Assembly (NCBI GenBank): GCA_938048185.1 | Contig: CALIVT010000024.1 | Span: forward strand, 1-64,000 | Direction: 5' to 3' | Source: an uncultured Arenicella sp. | Lineage (GTDB): Bacteria > Pseudomonadota > Gammaproteobacteria > Arenicellales > Arenicellaceae | DNA: 64,000 nucleotides | Part shown: piece after piece, positions 53,094 through 64,000 of the stretch | Position numbering within the stretch: position 1 is the stretch's first letter | Layout of the letters: every line of letters begins with the position of its first letter | Translations under genes and position numbers: made by a program | Notes under the pieces: model-generated | Seen by the model: the letters and a program-made list of their open reading frames with translations, nothing else | Databases searched by the model: none | Told to the model about the DNA's origin: nothing

Positions 53094-53788
53094 AATTGCT
53101 CACAACGCCAAGTTTTAGCGTGGCTGTCATCGAACGCAAAAGAGAAAAGAGTATCGTTTAGGTTCGCGTGCGTGCCGCGTAGGACCAAATTCTCTTCATT
53201 CATTTTAAAGTTAATCCCTTTTCCTGTCGCCTTGCCATAGGCTTCTTTGCGCGTCCAAATACTCAGAGCTTTTTCCTTGTCGACCTCACCGGTCGCAGCT
53301 ACGTAGTCTTGCTCTGCGGGTGTGAATCGCCTACGCGCAACATTACTTAGGTCAATGTTGCGCGCACGGTTTTCAATATCTACGCCTATTTGACGCCCTA
53401 ATGTAAACGCAAATAGTCCATAGTTACTGTCCGCGCCACTGGTATCAGTAAAATTGAATTCAATGCCAAGATCGGCATTGCTTAAGCTTGGTTTATTAAG
53501 GCGGCTGTAACTCAGCTCTACCTGGTCCGCGTCGCCATTCGAATAAGCGGCCAGCAGATGCAGTAAATAGTATCGCCCGGCCAAGTACGCATGCTTTAAA
53601 TCGGCGGTCGCCCGCCGACCGTATTTGTCTCGTTGAATATCACTCAGAAGCGCCAGCGCTGGTTTTTTCTGCGCCTCGCTTAGGACTAACGGAAGCCACC
53701 ACAAATGAACTTCATCATGTCCTAGACTCGGAATGCTTTGAGTCGATGCGGCGCGCCAGTTAAGGGTTTGACCAAGTGCTTGCTTCAT
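52988..53788 (-). CDS. 4'-phosphopantetheinyl transferase (Sfp type)
   Basis: 266 aa. The Mg-binding motif GVDIENRARN (about residue 130) and WTRKEAYGKATGKG (about 185) are the two Sfp/AcpT signatures; the N-terminal half is the pseudo-repeat (AYLAGRYYLLHLLAAY). It transfers phosphopantetheine from CoA to carrier proteins. No carrier-protein, PKS or NRPS gene is near. Its final 35 codons overlap the YdcF gene on the other strand. Confidence 0.88.
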   Translation of the reverse strand: MKQALGQTLNWRAASTQSIPSLGHDEVHLWWLPLVLSEAQKKPALALLSDIQRDKYGRRATADLKHAYLAGRYYLLHLLAAYSNGDADQVELSYSRLNKPSLSNADLGIEFNFTDTSGADSNYGLFAFTLGRQIGVDIENRARNIDLSNVARRRFTPAEQDYVAATGEVDKEKALSIWTRKEAYGKATGKGINFKMNEENLVLRGTHANLNDTLFSFAFDDSHAKTWRCEQFQLGDEFIACVVHDGHQKLNFKTFSSLNIRANAIP

Positions 53789-53988
53789 CGGGCGTAAATT
53801 TATAGGTTAATCCGTAAGAAAACCCGAGTATGATTGGTCCTATCAGAAGAGCCTAGAAACAGGTTATAGTAATTGGTAGCGAGAAAGTACGATGCATTAA
53901 CGTTGCCGCACCGGTTGATAGATCGGCATGAGCCGTCAAAATACAACCTAACCGCACTTTATAAGCCTATTTAAGGTTACATAGTAGT

Positions 53989-54675
53989 ATGAAAACAAAA
54001 CTTATCCTAGTCGCGATCGTCGCCGCTCTTATTGCCGCTTTTTTTATATTTGATCTTGGTCAGTATTTATCGCTGGATTATTTAAAAGCACAAAAAGATG
54101 CGCTCAATGACTTATATCGCAGTAAACCGATATTAATTATCATGATGTTTTTCTTGGCTTATGTTGCGATGGCCGCGCTTGCTCTGCCCGCTGCGACTAT
54201 TCTTACCTTAGCCGGTGGTGCTATTTTTGGGTTTTGGACCGGGCTGATCGTCGTCTCATTTGCAAGTACTATTGGCGCGACAATTGCCTTCCTACTCACT
54301 CGCTATCTCTTCCACGACGCAATTCAAAGTAAGTTTGGTGATCGCTTGCAAGCCATCAATAATGGCATTGAGCGAGAGGGCGCTTTTTACGTATTTGGTT
54401 TGCGTTTAGTCCCCTTGTTTCCGTTTGTGGTGGTTAACTCGGTGCTCGGTTTAACTAAATTAAAAACATGGACTTTTTATTGGTCAAGTCAAATTGGCAT
54501 GCTAGCCGGCACGGCCGTCTACGTAAATGCAGGTACTCAGCTTGCGAACATTGACACCTTAGGCGATATTGCGAACCCGAAACTATTACTTTCATTTGCG
54601 TTACTGGGCGTATTCCCAATTATTGCAAAATACGCCTTAGCGTTTTTAAAGCGCAACAAAAGCACAGCGGCATAG
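53989..54675 (+). CDS. TVP38/TMEM64 (DedA-superfamily) membrane protein
   Basis: 228 aa with about five membrane helices. The conserved SNARE-associated core is visible as AALALPAATILTLAGGAIFGFWTGL, SFASTIGATIAFLLTRYLF, the amphipathic FGLRLVPLFPFVVVNSVLGLT and YWSSQIGMLAGTAVYVNAGTQL. Family members are lipid scramblases or transporters. It starts an operon: the oxidoreductase gene follows 10 bp on, and the DUF547 genes after that. Confidence 0.88.
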   Translation: MKTKLILVAIVAALIAAFFIFDLGQYLSLDYLKAQKDALNDLYRSKPILIIMMFFLAYVAMAALALPAATILTLAGGAIFGFWTGLIVVSFASTIGATIAFLLTRYLFHDAIQSKFGDRLQAINNGIEREGAFYVFGLRLVPLFPFVVVNSVLGLTKLKTWTFYWSSQIGMLAGTAVYVNAGTQLANIDTLGDIANPKLLLSFALLGVFPIIAKYALAFLKRNKSTAA

Positions 54676-54685
54676 GAGAACAGAC

Positions 54686-56125
54686 ATGGCAAAGTATGAT
54701 GCGAATTTAGTTGTAATTGGTGCCGGGTCAGGTGGCTTGGTGAGTGCATTAATTGCAGCGGCGGTGAAATCTAAAGTAATTCTGATTGAGCGTCATAAGA
54801 TGGGCGGCGATTGTTTAAATACTGGCTGCGTCCCGAGTAAAGCGTTGTTGCGTTCTGCCAAAATTGCAAACTATATGAAGCGCGCAGACGAATTTGGGCT
54901 CGAATCCGTCGAGGTAAAGCCGGTGTTCAGCAAAGTGTTAAAACGCGTGCACAAGGTGATCGAGACCATTGAGCCGCATGACTCTGTAGAGCGGTTTACT
55001 GGTCTTGGAGTTGAATGCGTAATGGGCGAGGCGCAAATCATCGATAAGCACACCGTGCGAGTTGGTGACCGCGACATAAAAACCAAGAGCATTATTATTG
55101 CCGCCGGTGCGCGACCGTTTGTGCCGCCAATTCCAGGTGTCGACGACGTCGGTTATTTGACCTCAGACACTATTTGGGAGCTGCAAGAGCAACCCAAACG
55201 CTTGGTTGTATTGGGCGGTGGACCAATCGGTTGTGAGCTTAGTCAAGCATTCTCGAAACTTGGCAGCGAGGTCACAATAGTCGAGATGATGGGCCAACTA
55301 ATGGGTCGTGAAGACCCAGATGTTGCTGAGGTAATCACTAAGACCTTTGAGAAAGACGGCATTAATGTGTTAACTAATCATAAGGCGGTCAAGTTCACCA
55401 ATGAGAATGGTGAGAAAGTTCTGCACTGCGAAACTGAGGGTGGCACGGTAGAAATTCCGTTTGACCAAGTGCTGGTTGCCGTTGGCCGCAAAGCCAATAG
55501 CGATGGCATGAACTTAGAGGGGCTTGGTATTAAGTTGCGCCGCAATGGCACCATTGAAACCGACGATTATTTGCGCACAGCAGTACCCAATATTTTCGCC
55601 TGTGGTGATATCGCTGGCCCTTATCAATTCACCCATACCGCGTCGCACCAAGCATGGTTTGCTACCGTTAACGCCTTGTTCGGTTTTGTTAAAAAATTCA
55701 AAGTTGATTATCGCGTTATTCCATGGGCGACGTTTACTATGCCGGAAGTGGCTCGTGTGGGTATTAGCGAAAGCGAAGCAAAAGAGAAGAATATTGATTA
55801 CGAAGTCACACGTTATGGCATTGATGACTTAGATCGAGCGATTGCTGATGGTGAAGCACACGGTTTTATTAAAGTGATTACACCTAAAGGTAAAGATAAG
55901 GTTCTGGGCGTCACGATCGTCGGGCATCATGCGGCCGAGTTAATCGCTGAGTATGTGCTTGCGATGAAGTACAATTTAGGCTTGAACAAAATTTTAGGCA
56001 CTATTCACTTATATCCGAGTTTGGCTGAATCGAATAAGTTTGTGGCTGGAAACTGGAAGCGTGAACATCAACCGCACGGGCTTTTGAAACTTGTCGAGAA
56101 GTTTCATACCTGGCGTCGCAGTTAA
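54686..56125 (+). CDS. FAD-dependent disulfide oxidoreductase (mercuric reductase/lipoamide dehydrogenase-like)
   Basis: 479 aa. FAD motif VVIGAGSGGLVSALIAA; redox Cys43 and Cys48 in GGDCLNTGCVPSK; NAD(P) motif VVLGGGPIGCELSQAF; second FAD motif IFACGDIAGPYQFTH; dimer His in TIHLYPSLAE. It lacks an N-terminal metal-binding domain and the C-terminal Cys pair of MerA. It reduces an unknown disulfide or quinone. It is 10 bp after the TVP38 gene and 78 bp before the first DUF547 gene, a recurring neighbourhood for this subfamily. Confidence 0.88.
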   Translation: MAKYDANLVVIGAGSGGLVSALIAAAVKSKVILIERHKMGGDCLNTGCVPSKALLRSAKIANYMKRADEFGLESVEVKPVFSKVLKRVHKVIETIEPHDSVERFTGLGVECVMGEAQIIDKHTVRVGDRDIKTKSIIIAAGARPFVPPIPGVDDVGYLTSDTIWELQEQPKRLVVLGGGPIGCELSQAFSKLGSEVTIVEMMGQLMGREDPDVAEVITKTFEKDGINVLTNHKAVKFTNENGEKVLHCETEGGTVEIPFDQVLVAVGRKANSDGMNLEGLGIKLRRNGTIETDDYLRTAVPNIFACGDIAGPYQFTHTASHQAWFATVNALFGFVKKFKVDYRVIPWATFTMPEVARVGISESEAKEKNIDYEVTRYGIDDLDRAIADGEAHGFIKVITPKGKDKVLGVTIVGHHAAELIAEYVLAMKYNLGLNKILGTIHLYPSLAESNKFVAGNWKREHQPHGLLKLVEKFHTWRRS

Positions 56126-56203
56126 TCTAGTGACGCGGCGAACGGACTTATAACCATGGTCTCGAGTGCCCGTGGCCAAAAAAATATTTTAGAATCTCTA
56201 ACT

Positions 56204-57028
56204 ATGAAACTTATTAATATCTTATTGTTGGCGACTGTCGTGTTAGCGTTTGGCCTTAAAACCGTAGACGCAGCTCCGGAGGCCGAGGTGCTTAAATTTT
56301 GGAACGTAAGCAATGAGCAAAGCGAAGAGGTCGTTTCGCACGCGAAATGGCAATCGTTACTCGATGTCTATCTCGACTCGGAAACCTCGAGCGGGGTTAA
56401 CCTTTTCGACTACGCGGCCGTGGGCAAGTCAGACAAGAAAAAGTTAAAGGCTTACCTTGATGAGCTGCAACAAATTGACCCACGAGGTTTGAATAAGAAT
56501 GAGCAGTTCAGTTACTGGGTAAACCTATATAACGCTTTAACCGTGGACGTGATTTTACAGGAGTACCCAGTTGAATCGATCAAGGATATTCGCTTTCTTA
56601 CGTCGTTATTCGGGCCATGGGACAAAAATTTTGTGAAAATACAGAAGCAGAAATTGAGCCTAAACGACATCGAGCACCGAATATTAAGACCAATTTGGCA
56701 AGATCCTCGTATCCACTTTGCCGTGAATTGCGCGAGCATCGGGTGCCCGAACCTGCAATCTCAGGCATTTACGTCAGAAAATAATGAAGTTTTATTGGAA
56801 AAATCAGCAAAGGAATTTATCAATCACCCACGAGGTGTAGAGCTAAAATCAGAGAACTTAAGCCTCTCGAGCATCTTTGATTGGTACGGAGGGGACTTTG
56901 GTGAAGACCAAGCTGAGATATTGGAGTACCTATCAAGTTACTATGTTGGACCAGGCGCAGAGCAACTAGAGGCGGCCACTAAAATTGAATTCCAATACGA
57001 TTGGCAGTTGAATCAGGCGGTAAAATAA
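56204..57028 (+). CDS. DUF547 secreted protein, intact cysteine motif
   Basis: 274 aa from ATG 56204 (MKLINILLLATVVLAFGLKTVDA signal peptide); an ATG at 56156 would add 16 residues without the signal at the start. DUF547 motifs are FSYWVNLYNALTVD, DIEHRILRPIWQDPRIHFAVNCASIGCPNLQ and the C-terminal FDWYGGDFG. Cys176 and Cys181 are the conserved pair. The protein is periplasmic; its activity is unknown. It ends the first part of the TVP38 operon. Confidence 0.82.
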   Translation: MKLINILLLATVVLAFGLKTVDAAPEAEVLKFWNVSNEQSEEVVSHAKWQSLLDVYLDSETSSGVNLFDYAAVGKSDKKKLKAYLDELQQIDPRGLNKNEQFSYWVNLYNALTVDVILQEYPVESIKDIRFLTSLFGPWDKNFVKIQKQKLSLNDIEHRILRPIWQDPRIHFAVNCASIGCPNLQSQAFTSENNEVLLEKSAKEFINHPRGVELKSENLSLSSIFDWYGGDFGEDQAEILEYLSSYYVGPGAEQLEAATKIEFQYDWQLNQAVK

Positions 57029-57213
57029 CCGTAAGCCCCTTTATCTCTGTCAAAATTTAACGCATACTCAATGTCCAGTAAGGAGCGGGCAGCATGTAAT
57101 TCAGGGTAACGTTCCTTTTTAAGTAAACGATTAGATTAGTAAATTTAATAGAAAATATCTGCGTTTTAGCACAGGATTGCTTAGGCGCAAGGTAGCTTGT
57201 ATCACGGGGGGTT

Positions 57214-58053
57214 GTGATTATGATCGAACTTTTGATTAGTTTCAGGCGCGCGTTCTTTTTTTGGTTTTCATTAGTATTCTCTTCTGCGCTCGTAGCTGCG
57301 CCCGCGGCGAAATTAATAAAATTTTGGGACGACCACGAGCCCAAAAGTGTCATGACGACAAAACACGGGCCTTGGCAAGAAATATTGGGCGCTTATGTAG
57401 ATGACGAGCATCCGAGCGGCATTAATCGTTTTAACTACAAAGCCGTAAGCGACGCAGACCTTACCAAGTTGACGGAATATCTAAGCTATCTACAAATGTT
57501 AGAGCCACGGCAATTTAACAGTAGTGAAGCGAAAGCCTACTGGTTGAACTTTTATAATGCTCTTCTGGTTAAAAAGGTGATTGAGGCGGTACGTGAAGAC
57601 GATATTCGCTCAGTCAAAAGCCTTGGCAATCGTATTTGGAGGCGAGATATCGCATATGTGGTTATGCAGGACATCAGTCTTGATGACATTGAGCATGGTA
57701 TTCTGCGCCCCATCTGGAATGATCCTAGAATTCATTACGGGCTTACGTCGGGCGCTTTGGGCGGTGGAAACCTTCAGAAGGTCGCCTATACTGGCGCAAA
57801 CGTAGAAGAATTACTCGCGAAAGCGGAAAAAGAATTCTTAAATCACGATCGCGGCATTCGCGTTAGTGATGGTCGTGCCACCGCTAGCTCAATATTTGAC
57901 TGGTATCGAACCGACTTTGTTGCGTCGAAATCAGAGTTAGTGCCTTATATTGCTCAGCGCGTTGACGATGCTAAACGGGCCGAGCTAGAGGGTATTAGGC
58001 GAGTGCGATATGACTACGACTGGACTTTGAACAGCCCAGACGCTGATGAGTAA
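57214..58053 (+). CDS. DUF547 paralogue with degenerate cysteine motif
   Basis: 279 aa with a signal-like N-terminus (FFFWFSLVFSSALVAAPAAK). It matches its neighbour across the domain (AYWLNFYNALLVK, DIEHGILRPIWNDPRIHYG, FDWYRTDF) but the pair Cys176/Cys181 is replaced by Ser179 and Gly184 (HYGLTSGALGGGNL). If those cysteines are catalytic, this copy is inactive and may be a regulator or binding partner. It is 185 bp after the first copy. Confidence 0.82.
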   Translation: MIMIELLISFRRAFFFWFSLVFSSALVAAPAAKLIKFWDDHEPKSVMTTKHGPWQEILGAYVDDEHPSGINRFNYKAVSDADLTKLTEYLSYLQMLEPRQFNSSEAKAYWLNFYNALLVKKVIEAVREDDIRSVKSLGNRIWRRDIAYVVMQDISLDDIEHGILRPIWNDPRIHYGLTSGALGGGNLQKVAYTGANVEELLAKAEKEFLNHDRGIRVSDGRATASSIFDWYRTDFVASKSELVPYIAQRVDDAKRAELEGIRRVRYDYDWTLNSPDADE

Positions 58054-58142
58054 GTCTTTTTGTTTATCGCTCCTCTCGTGGTGATATTTTTTAAAAGCTT
58101 TTTTACGTTGCGACGCCTCTTTTAACGTCGTTGGCAGAGCCG

Positions 58143-58164
58143 CCGGCTTTCTGGCCGTTTTTTT
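58143..58164 (+). terminator. Possible terminator of the TVP38/DUF547 operon
   Basis: CGGC (58144-58147), loop TTTCTG, GCCG (58154-58157) followed by T7, about 90 bp after the last stop. Short stem, clear T-run. Confidence 0.4.
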
Positions 58165-58343
58165 CAATAACTTTGCGTGGCGAAAAACGGCGTCACGCAT
58201 TACACTAAATAGCTTAATCAACACGCCTTTCGTTCAGTCGATTTTATGTCGCCTGTGAGTAACGTATACGCTACCTCTGTATTCTGCTAGTTAACCTACG
58301 AATACGAGAACGTAAGTGGCGTTATCGGCTAATAGACTTCATT

Positions 58344-58907
58344 TTGCTTAACCATTCTATCGATCACCAAATTGATACAGCTGTTCGTGTGTTGCGAGCC
58401 GGCGGTGTAATTGCGTATCCAACCGAATATTGCTTTGGTTTAGGGTGTGACCCGCGTAATCAAGCCGCTATTGAGCGCCTACTTAAAATAAAGCAGCGAC
58501 AGAAAGAGCAAGGCGTTATTTTGGTGGCGGCGAACTTGCAGCAAGTTGCCGACTACGCGGATATCGATTCACTTGATCGGGCGATAGAAATAAAACAATC
58601 TTGGCCCGGTCCTAATACCTGGCTATTGCCGGTAGACTCGTCCGTGTCACAATGGGTGCGCGGGCGTCACACCACTCTGGCAATGCGGGTTTCAGATCAT
58701 CCGATTTGCCAGCGCTTGTGCGAAGTCTTTGGTCATGCAGTGGTCTCGACTAGCGCTAATCGACACGGCCATGATGCGCTTCGTAGTTATACCGACGTGG
58801 TGAACCAATTCAAGCAAGAAGTCGATTTCGTTATTGATGCTGACCTAGGTGGTGCCTTAGCTGCATCGGCTATTCGTGATGCAGTTAGTGGGCAACAACT
58901 AAGATAA
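58344..58907 (+). CDS. tsaC: L-threonylcarbamoyladenylate synthase
   Basis: 187 aa from TTG 58344; no ATG fits the family start. YrdC-like motifs are GGVIAYPTEYCFGLGCDP near the N-terminus, LLKIKQRQKEQGVILVAAN, GPNTWLLPV, LAMRVSDHP and VSTSANRHGHDA. It makes threonylcarbamoyl-AMP for the t6A modification of tRNA. It sits 86 bp before hemF, as in related genomes. Confidence 0.9.
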   Translation: MLNHSIDHQIDTAVRVLRAGGVIAYPTEYCFGLGCDPRNQAAIERLLKIKQRQKEQGVILVAANLQQVADYADIDSLDRAIEIKQSWPGPNTWLLPVDSSVSQWVRGRHTTLAMRVSDHPICQRLCEVFGHAVVSTSANRHGHDALRSYTDVVNQFKQEVDFVIDADLGGALAASAIRDAVSGQQLR

Positions 58908-58966
58908 CAACCGTTAGATCACCGCTTTAGAGAGGGTTCTAATACGCGAGGCGATTAACGCGCTAA

Positions 58967-61164
<2,198 letters not shown>

Positions 61165-61245
61165 ATTATTTAGTTGCTGCACTGCTATACGTCAAGGTTG
61201 ACCGTTAGCATCGAGAGTCAAGCCTGGCTATTTGTATAACAAATG

Positions 61246-61746
61246 TTATTGCAAGCGGAGTAACAGTGCCAACGTTTTCGCATCGATAATACTTCCGTCG
61301 CGGCACATTTCAAAAACGCGCTCTAGCGGCAACCAATGCGCCTCTAGTTGTTCAGCGTCATCCAGATTTAGAGTGCCGGTGCTAATGCCGCGAGCTTCAT
61401 ACAAGTACAAAATCTCATTGCTAAACCCAGGGCTACTGCAAATTTTACCGAGGTCGCGCCATTGTTCCGCGACCACTCCGGCCTCTTCTTCAAGCTCGCG
61501 TTTGGCAGTTTCCATTGGCGGTTCGCCGGGCTCCAGACATCCGGCTGGTAGCTCCCAAATCGACGTTTGAATTGCGTGCCGCCACTGCTTTAACAAACAT
61601 AGTTCATCGCGTTCGTTAATGGCTGCGATCACGGCGCCACCAGGGTGTTTGACGATATCGAAATACGTGTGATCACCGTTCGGAAACTCGACGCGCTCTT
61701 TGTGCAGCTCGATTAACGCGCCTTTATGAATAAGCTTATTTGTCAT
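61246..61746 (-). CDS. Nudix hydrolase (ADP-ribose pyrophosphatase-like)
   Basis: 166 aa. The Nudix box is complete: GCLEPGEPPMETAKRELEEEAG at about residues 68-89 (G5xE7xREUxEExGU). The N-terminal beta strands and the loop SSPGFSNEILYLYEA resemble ADP-ribose pyrophosphatases. It cleaves nucleoside-diphosphate-linked compounds. It starts 8 bp after the gpmI stop on the same strand. Confidence 0.85.
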   Translation of the reverse strand: MTNKLIHKGALIELHKERVEFPNGDHTYFDIVKHPGGAVIAAINERDELCLLKQWRHAIQTSIWELPAGCLEPGEPPMETAKRELEEEAGVVAEQWRDLGKICSSPGFSNEILYLYEARGISTGTLNLDDAEQLEAHWLPLERVFEMCRDGSIIDAKTLALLLRLQ

Positions 61747-61754
61747 ACAGCGCC

Positions 61755-63383
61755 CTAAGTAAAGGTAAGCAAGCTGGGCTGATAATCATCGGGTGCTTGA
61801 AAGCCGAGTAGGTTCATGGTGGTTGCCGCAATGTGGGTTAAACCGGCATCATCGGGGGGGGTTAGTTTATATTCGCCCGCATAATTCGGATCGATAATAG
61901 CAAACGGAACAGGGCTTAAGGTGTGGCTGGTTTTGGGTAAGCGCACGCCATTTTTTTCGGTGTACATGATGTCTGCATTCCCATGGTCAGCCGTATAGAT
62001 CAGTATGCCGTCGTGCTTCTTAATGGTCTCCACTAATTTGGCGACGCACTCATCAACGACTTCCATTGCTTCGATCGCTGCGGCTAAATCACCGGTGTGT
62101 CCAACCATGTCGCCGTTCGCAATATTCAATCGTCCAAATTGAAATTCTCCGCTTTCAATTAAGGCAATGGTTGCATCGGTAATTTCACGAGCCTTCATCG
62201 CAGGCGCCTCGTTAAACTCAACATTGTCCGACGGAATCTCAAGATAAGCTTCCAGGTTTTCATCTAAATACCCTGAGCGATTACCGTTCCAGAAATAGGT
62301 GACGTGGCCAAATTTTTGAGTCTCAGAAACAGCAAATGATTTAACCCGCTCTTGAATCAGATACTCACTCATCGTGCGATCAATGTTGGGTGGATTAACT
62401 AGGTATCGATTTGGCACCAGGTCGTCACCGTCATATTGCAACATGCCGGCATAGAATAGTTTTGGGTGCGTGCCAAATTCGTTACGATCAAACTTATCGA
62501 AGTCATCACGTTCGTAAGCCAACGATATTTCTATCGCGCGGTCACCTCTGAAGTTAAACAATATAACCGCGTCATTGTCTTGCATTTTACCAACCGCTTG
62601 CCCGTCTTTTTGAATTACGAACGCCGGCAAATACTGATCGTCTTTGCCGCTTGATTTATACATAGCGTGTACCGCTTCGGCTGCGCTGGTAAATGCTTTA
62701 CCTTGACCGTGTGTATGGCAATTATAGCCGCGACGGACCATTTCCCAGTCTGCCTCGTAGCGGTCCATGGTGATCTCCATGCGACCACCACCACTGGCAA
62801 TGCGAAAATTAGCCTGATGCGTCGTATTAATACTCGTGATCAAACTCTCAGTCTGTTCGATGAATTGCAAGGCCGAGCGTGCGGCGACATCTCGGCCATC
62901 AAGTAGTACATGAATGCAGCATTCGCGCACACCTTGTTCTGCCGCCTTAGACATTAAGGCGTAAAGGTGTTTGGTATGCGCGTGGATATTACCGTCAGAA
63001 TGCAGGCCCAATAGATGTAGGGTGTTGCGCTTGCCATGCTCGATTGCTTGCCTCCATATATCAGTTTGAAAAACGTCGCCACTATCGATTGCTTGGTTAA
63101 CCAGCTTTGCTCCTTGTGCGAAAATTCTACCCGCGCCAATCGCATTATGTCCAACTTCACTATTGCCCATGTCACCGTCGCTGGGCAAACCCACGGCGAT
63201 ACCATGCGCGGCCAACTCGGTATAGAGAGTTTGCTCGGCCAACAAGTCTAGAGTTGGTGTATTGGCTTCGGTCACTGCGTTACTCGGCCCAGCTGGGGCA
63301 ACGCCAACACCATCGGCGACTAAGATCACGACTGGGCCCTTGCGGCCAGAGAAAGAGGGGTGTTTTTTTAAAGATAAGCTCAT
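61755..63383 (-). CDS. gpmI: 2,3-bisphosphoglycerate-independent phosphoglycerate mutase
   Basis: 542 aa. Metal and active-site motifs are VILVADGVGVAP, GDMGNSEVGHNAIGAG with the nucleophile Ser, HLLGLHSDGNIHAH, VLLDGRDVAA and YTADHGNADIM. It interconverts 3- and 2-phosphoglycerate using Mn2+. An insert around residues 340-380 (SVSETQKFGHVTYFWNGN and following) is normal for the family. It stands between rdgB and the Nudix gene. Confidence 0.94.
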   Translation of the reverse strand: MSLSLKKHPSFSGRKGPVVILVADGVGVAPAGPSNAVTEANTPTLDLLAEQTLYTELAAHGIAVGLPSDGDMGNSEVGHNAIGAGRIFAQGAKLVNQAIDSGDVFQTDIWRQAIEHGKRNTLHLLGLHSDGNIHAHTKHLYALMSKAAEQGVRECCIHVLLDGRDVAARSALQFIEQTESLITSINTTHQANFRIASGGGRMEITMDRYEADWEMVRRGYNCHTHGQGKAFTSAAEAVHAMYKSSGKDDQYLPAFVIQKDGQAVGKMQDNDAVILFNFRGDRAIEISLAYERDDFDKFDRNEFGTHPKLFYAGMLQYDGDDLVPNRYLVNPPNIDRTMSEYLIQERVKSFAVSETQKFGHVTYFWNGNRSGYLDENLEAYLEIPSDNVEFNEAPAMKAREITDATIALIESGEFQFGRLNIANGDMVGHTGDLAAAIEAMEVVDECVAKLVETIKKHDGILIYTADHGNADIMYTEKNGVRLPKTSHTLSPVPFAIIDPNYAGEYKLTPPDDAGLTHIAATTMNLLGFQAPDDYQPSLLTFT

Positions 63384-63427
63384 GAGTGATTGTGTTTGCT
63401 TAAAGGGGTTATATCGGTTTAAGACTG

Positions 63428-64000
63428 TTACTGGTCCAGAGCCGTTTTCAAAAGTGCTAGCGCTTTCGCACGATGGCTTAGGGTTTTCTTTTGCTCGGTG
63501 TCGAGTTCGGCGGCGTTGCAGTCAAACTCTGGCACATAAAAAATTGGATCATAGCCAAAGCCATTTGACCCGGCTGGCTGATGCGCAATTTCGCCCTCCC
63601 AACTCGCTTGGCAAAGAATGGGTGTTGGGTCTTGCGCGTGCTGCATATACGCAATGACACATTGGTATCGCGCCTCACGTCGAGTGACACCGTCGAGTGC
63701 GGCGAGTAGCTTCTGGTTATTCGCCGCATCGCCCTGGCCATCGGCATAGCGCGCTGAATAGATCCCGGGTGCGCCGTTCAATGCGTCTACTTCTAAGCCC
63801 GAGTCATCGGCAATTGCAGCCAGGCCTGTATGCAAACATGCGTGGCGCGCCTTTTTAATCGCGTTTTCTACAAAGCTCAAGCCGTCTTCAACGGCTTCAG
63901 GAAAATCGTATTCGCTCTGCGCGACAACCGCAAAGCCGAGGCTTTTTAATTCACGCTGCATTTCCGCAATTTTGCCAGCGTTACCGGTGGCTAATAAAAC
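63428..64000 (-). CDS. rdgB: Non-canonical purine NTP pyrophosphatase, 5' part outside the window
   Basis: The frame is open from the window end (reading VLLATGNAGKIAE, the family start just after its Met) to the stop at 63428-63430, so only the first few codons are missing. An internal ATG at 63959-63961 is not the start. HAM1/RdgB motifs follow: FVENAIKKARHACLHTGLAAIADDSGLEVDALNGAPGIYSARYA, GSNGFGYDPIFYVPE and LSHRAKALA. It removes ITP, dITP and XTP from nucleotide pools. Confidence 0.92.
   Translation of the reverse strand, partial: VLLATGNAGKIAEMQRELKSLGFAVVAQSEYDFPEAVEDGLSFVENAIKKARHACLHTGLAAIADDSGLEVDALNGAPGIYSARYADGQGDAANNQKLLAALDGVTRREARYQCVIAYMQHAQDPTPILCQASWEGEIAHQPAGSNGFGYDPIFYVPEFDCNAAELDTEQKKTLSHRAKALALLKTALDQ

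Noticed and set aside
54686-56125. Mercuric reductase merA
   Set aside because: No N-terminal heavy-metal domain, no C-terminal vicinal Cys pair and no mer genes nearby. Called as a general disulfide oxidoreductase.

Overview
The window looks like chromosomal DNA of a free-living, Gram-negative gammaproteobacterium, probably aquatic. The signs are gene order and protein type: rhlB divergent from trxA followed by rho (the E. coli order); ilvE-waaF-waaC-waaG/waaP (the Pseudomonas LPS-core order); tsaC near hemF; a TonB-dependent receptor; several lipoproteins and two Tat substrates. G+C is a little under half by eye. I cannot name a genus. I see no tRNA, rRNA, CRISPR array, prophage or complete insertion sequence.

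Layout. 1-11 kb is accessory in character: the end of a REP-associated-type transposase, an LRR/DUF1963 protein, a secreted beta-helix protein, a Tat ferritin-like protein + cytochrome c + ECF sigma operon, and a DUF2946/TonB receptor/PepSY metal-uptake set. 11-14 kb has a stand-alone receiver protein, a trypsin-fold protease and a small membrane-anchored partner. 14-28 kb mixes housekeeping and transport genes: two NhaC-family antiporters, a FAN1-type nuclease fused to a DEDDh exonuclease, two convergent lipoproteins (alpha/beta hydrolase and M49 peptidase) sharing a terminator, an EamA transporter, metC, an orphan prepilin, uup and gloB.

28-34 kb is ilvE followed by the LPS inner-core block (waaF, waaC, a fused waaG-waaP, and a second kinase). 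34-47 kb holds a patatin, rhlB, trxA, rho, a Tat phosphatase coupled to a GT39-like membrane protein, galE, yghU and tex. 47-53 kb carries an inner-membrane HHH protein with a BON-OmpA protein, trpBA, and a YdcF protein whose end overlaps a convergent phosphopantetheinyl transferase gene. 53-58 kb is a TVP38 / FAD disulfide oxidoreductase / DUF547 / DUF547 operon. 58-64 kb has tsaC, hemF, waaA, a Nudix hydrolase, gpmI and the start-less end of rdgB.

The best candidates for something little described are: the FAN1-DEDDh nuclease fusion; the WaaG-WaaP fusion; the TVP38-oxidoreductase-DUF547 operon, whose second DUF547 copy has lost both conserved cysteines; the Tat ferritin-like/cytochrome/ECF operon without an anti-sigma gene; the cytoplasmic-looking trypsin-fold protease with its anchored partner; and short tandem duplications, two of which repeat a gene end including its stop codon. 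All functions are read from motifs and context; no database search was possible.
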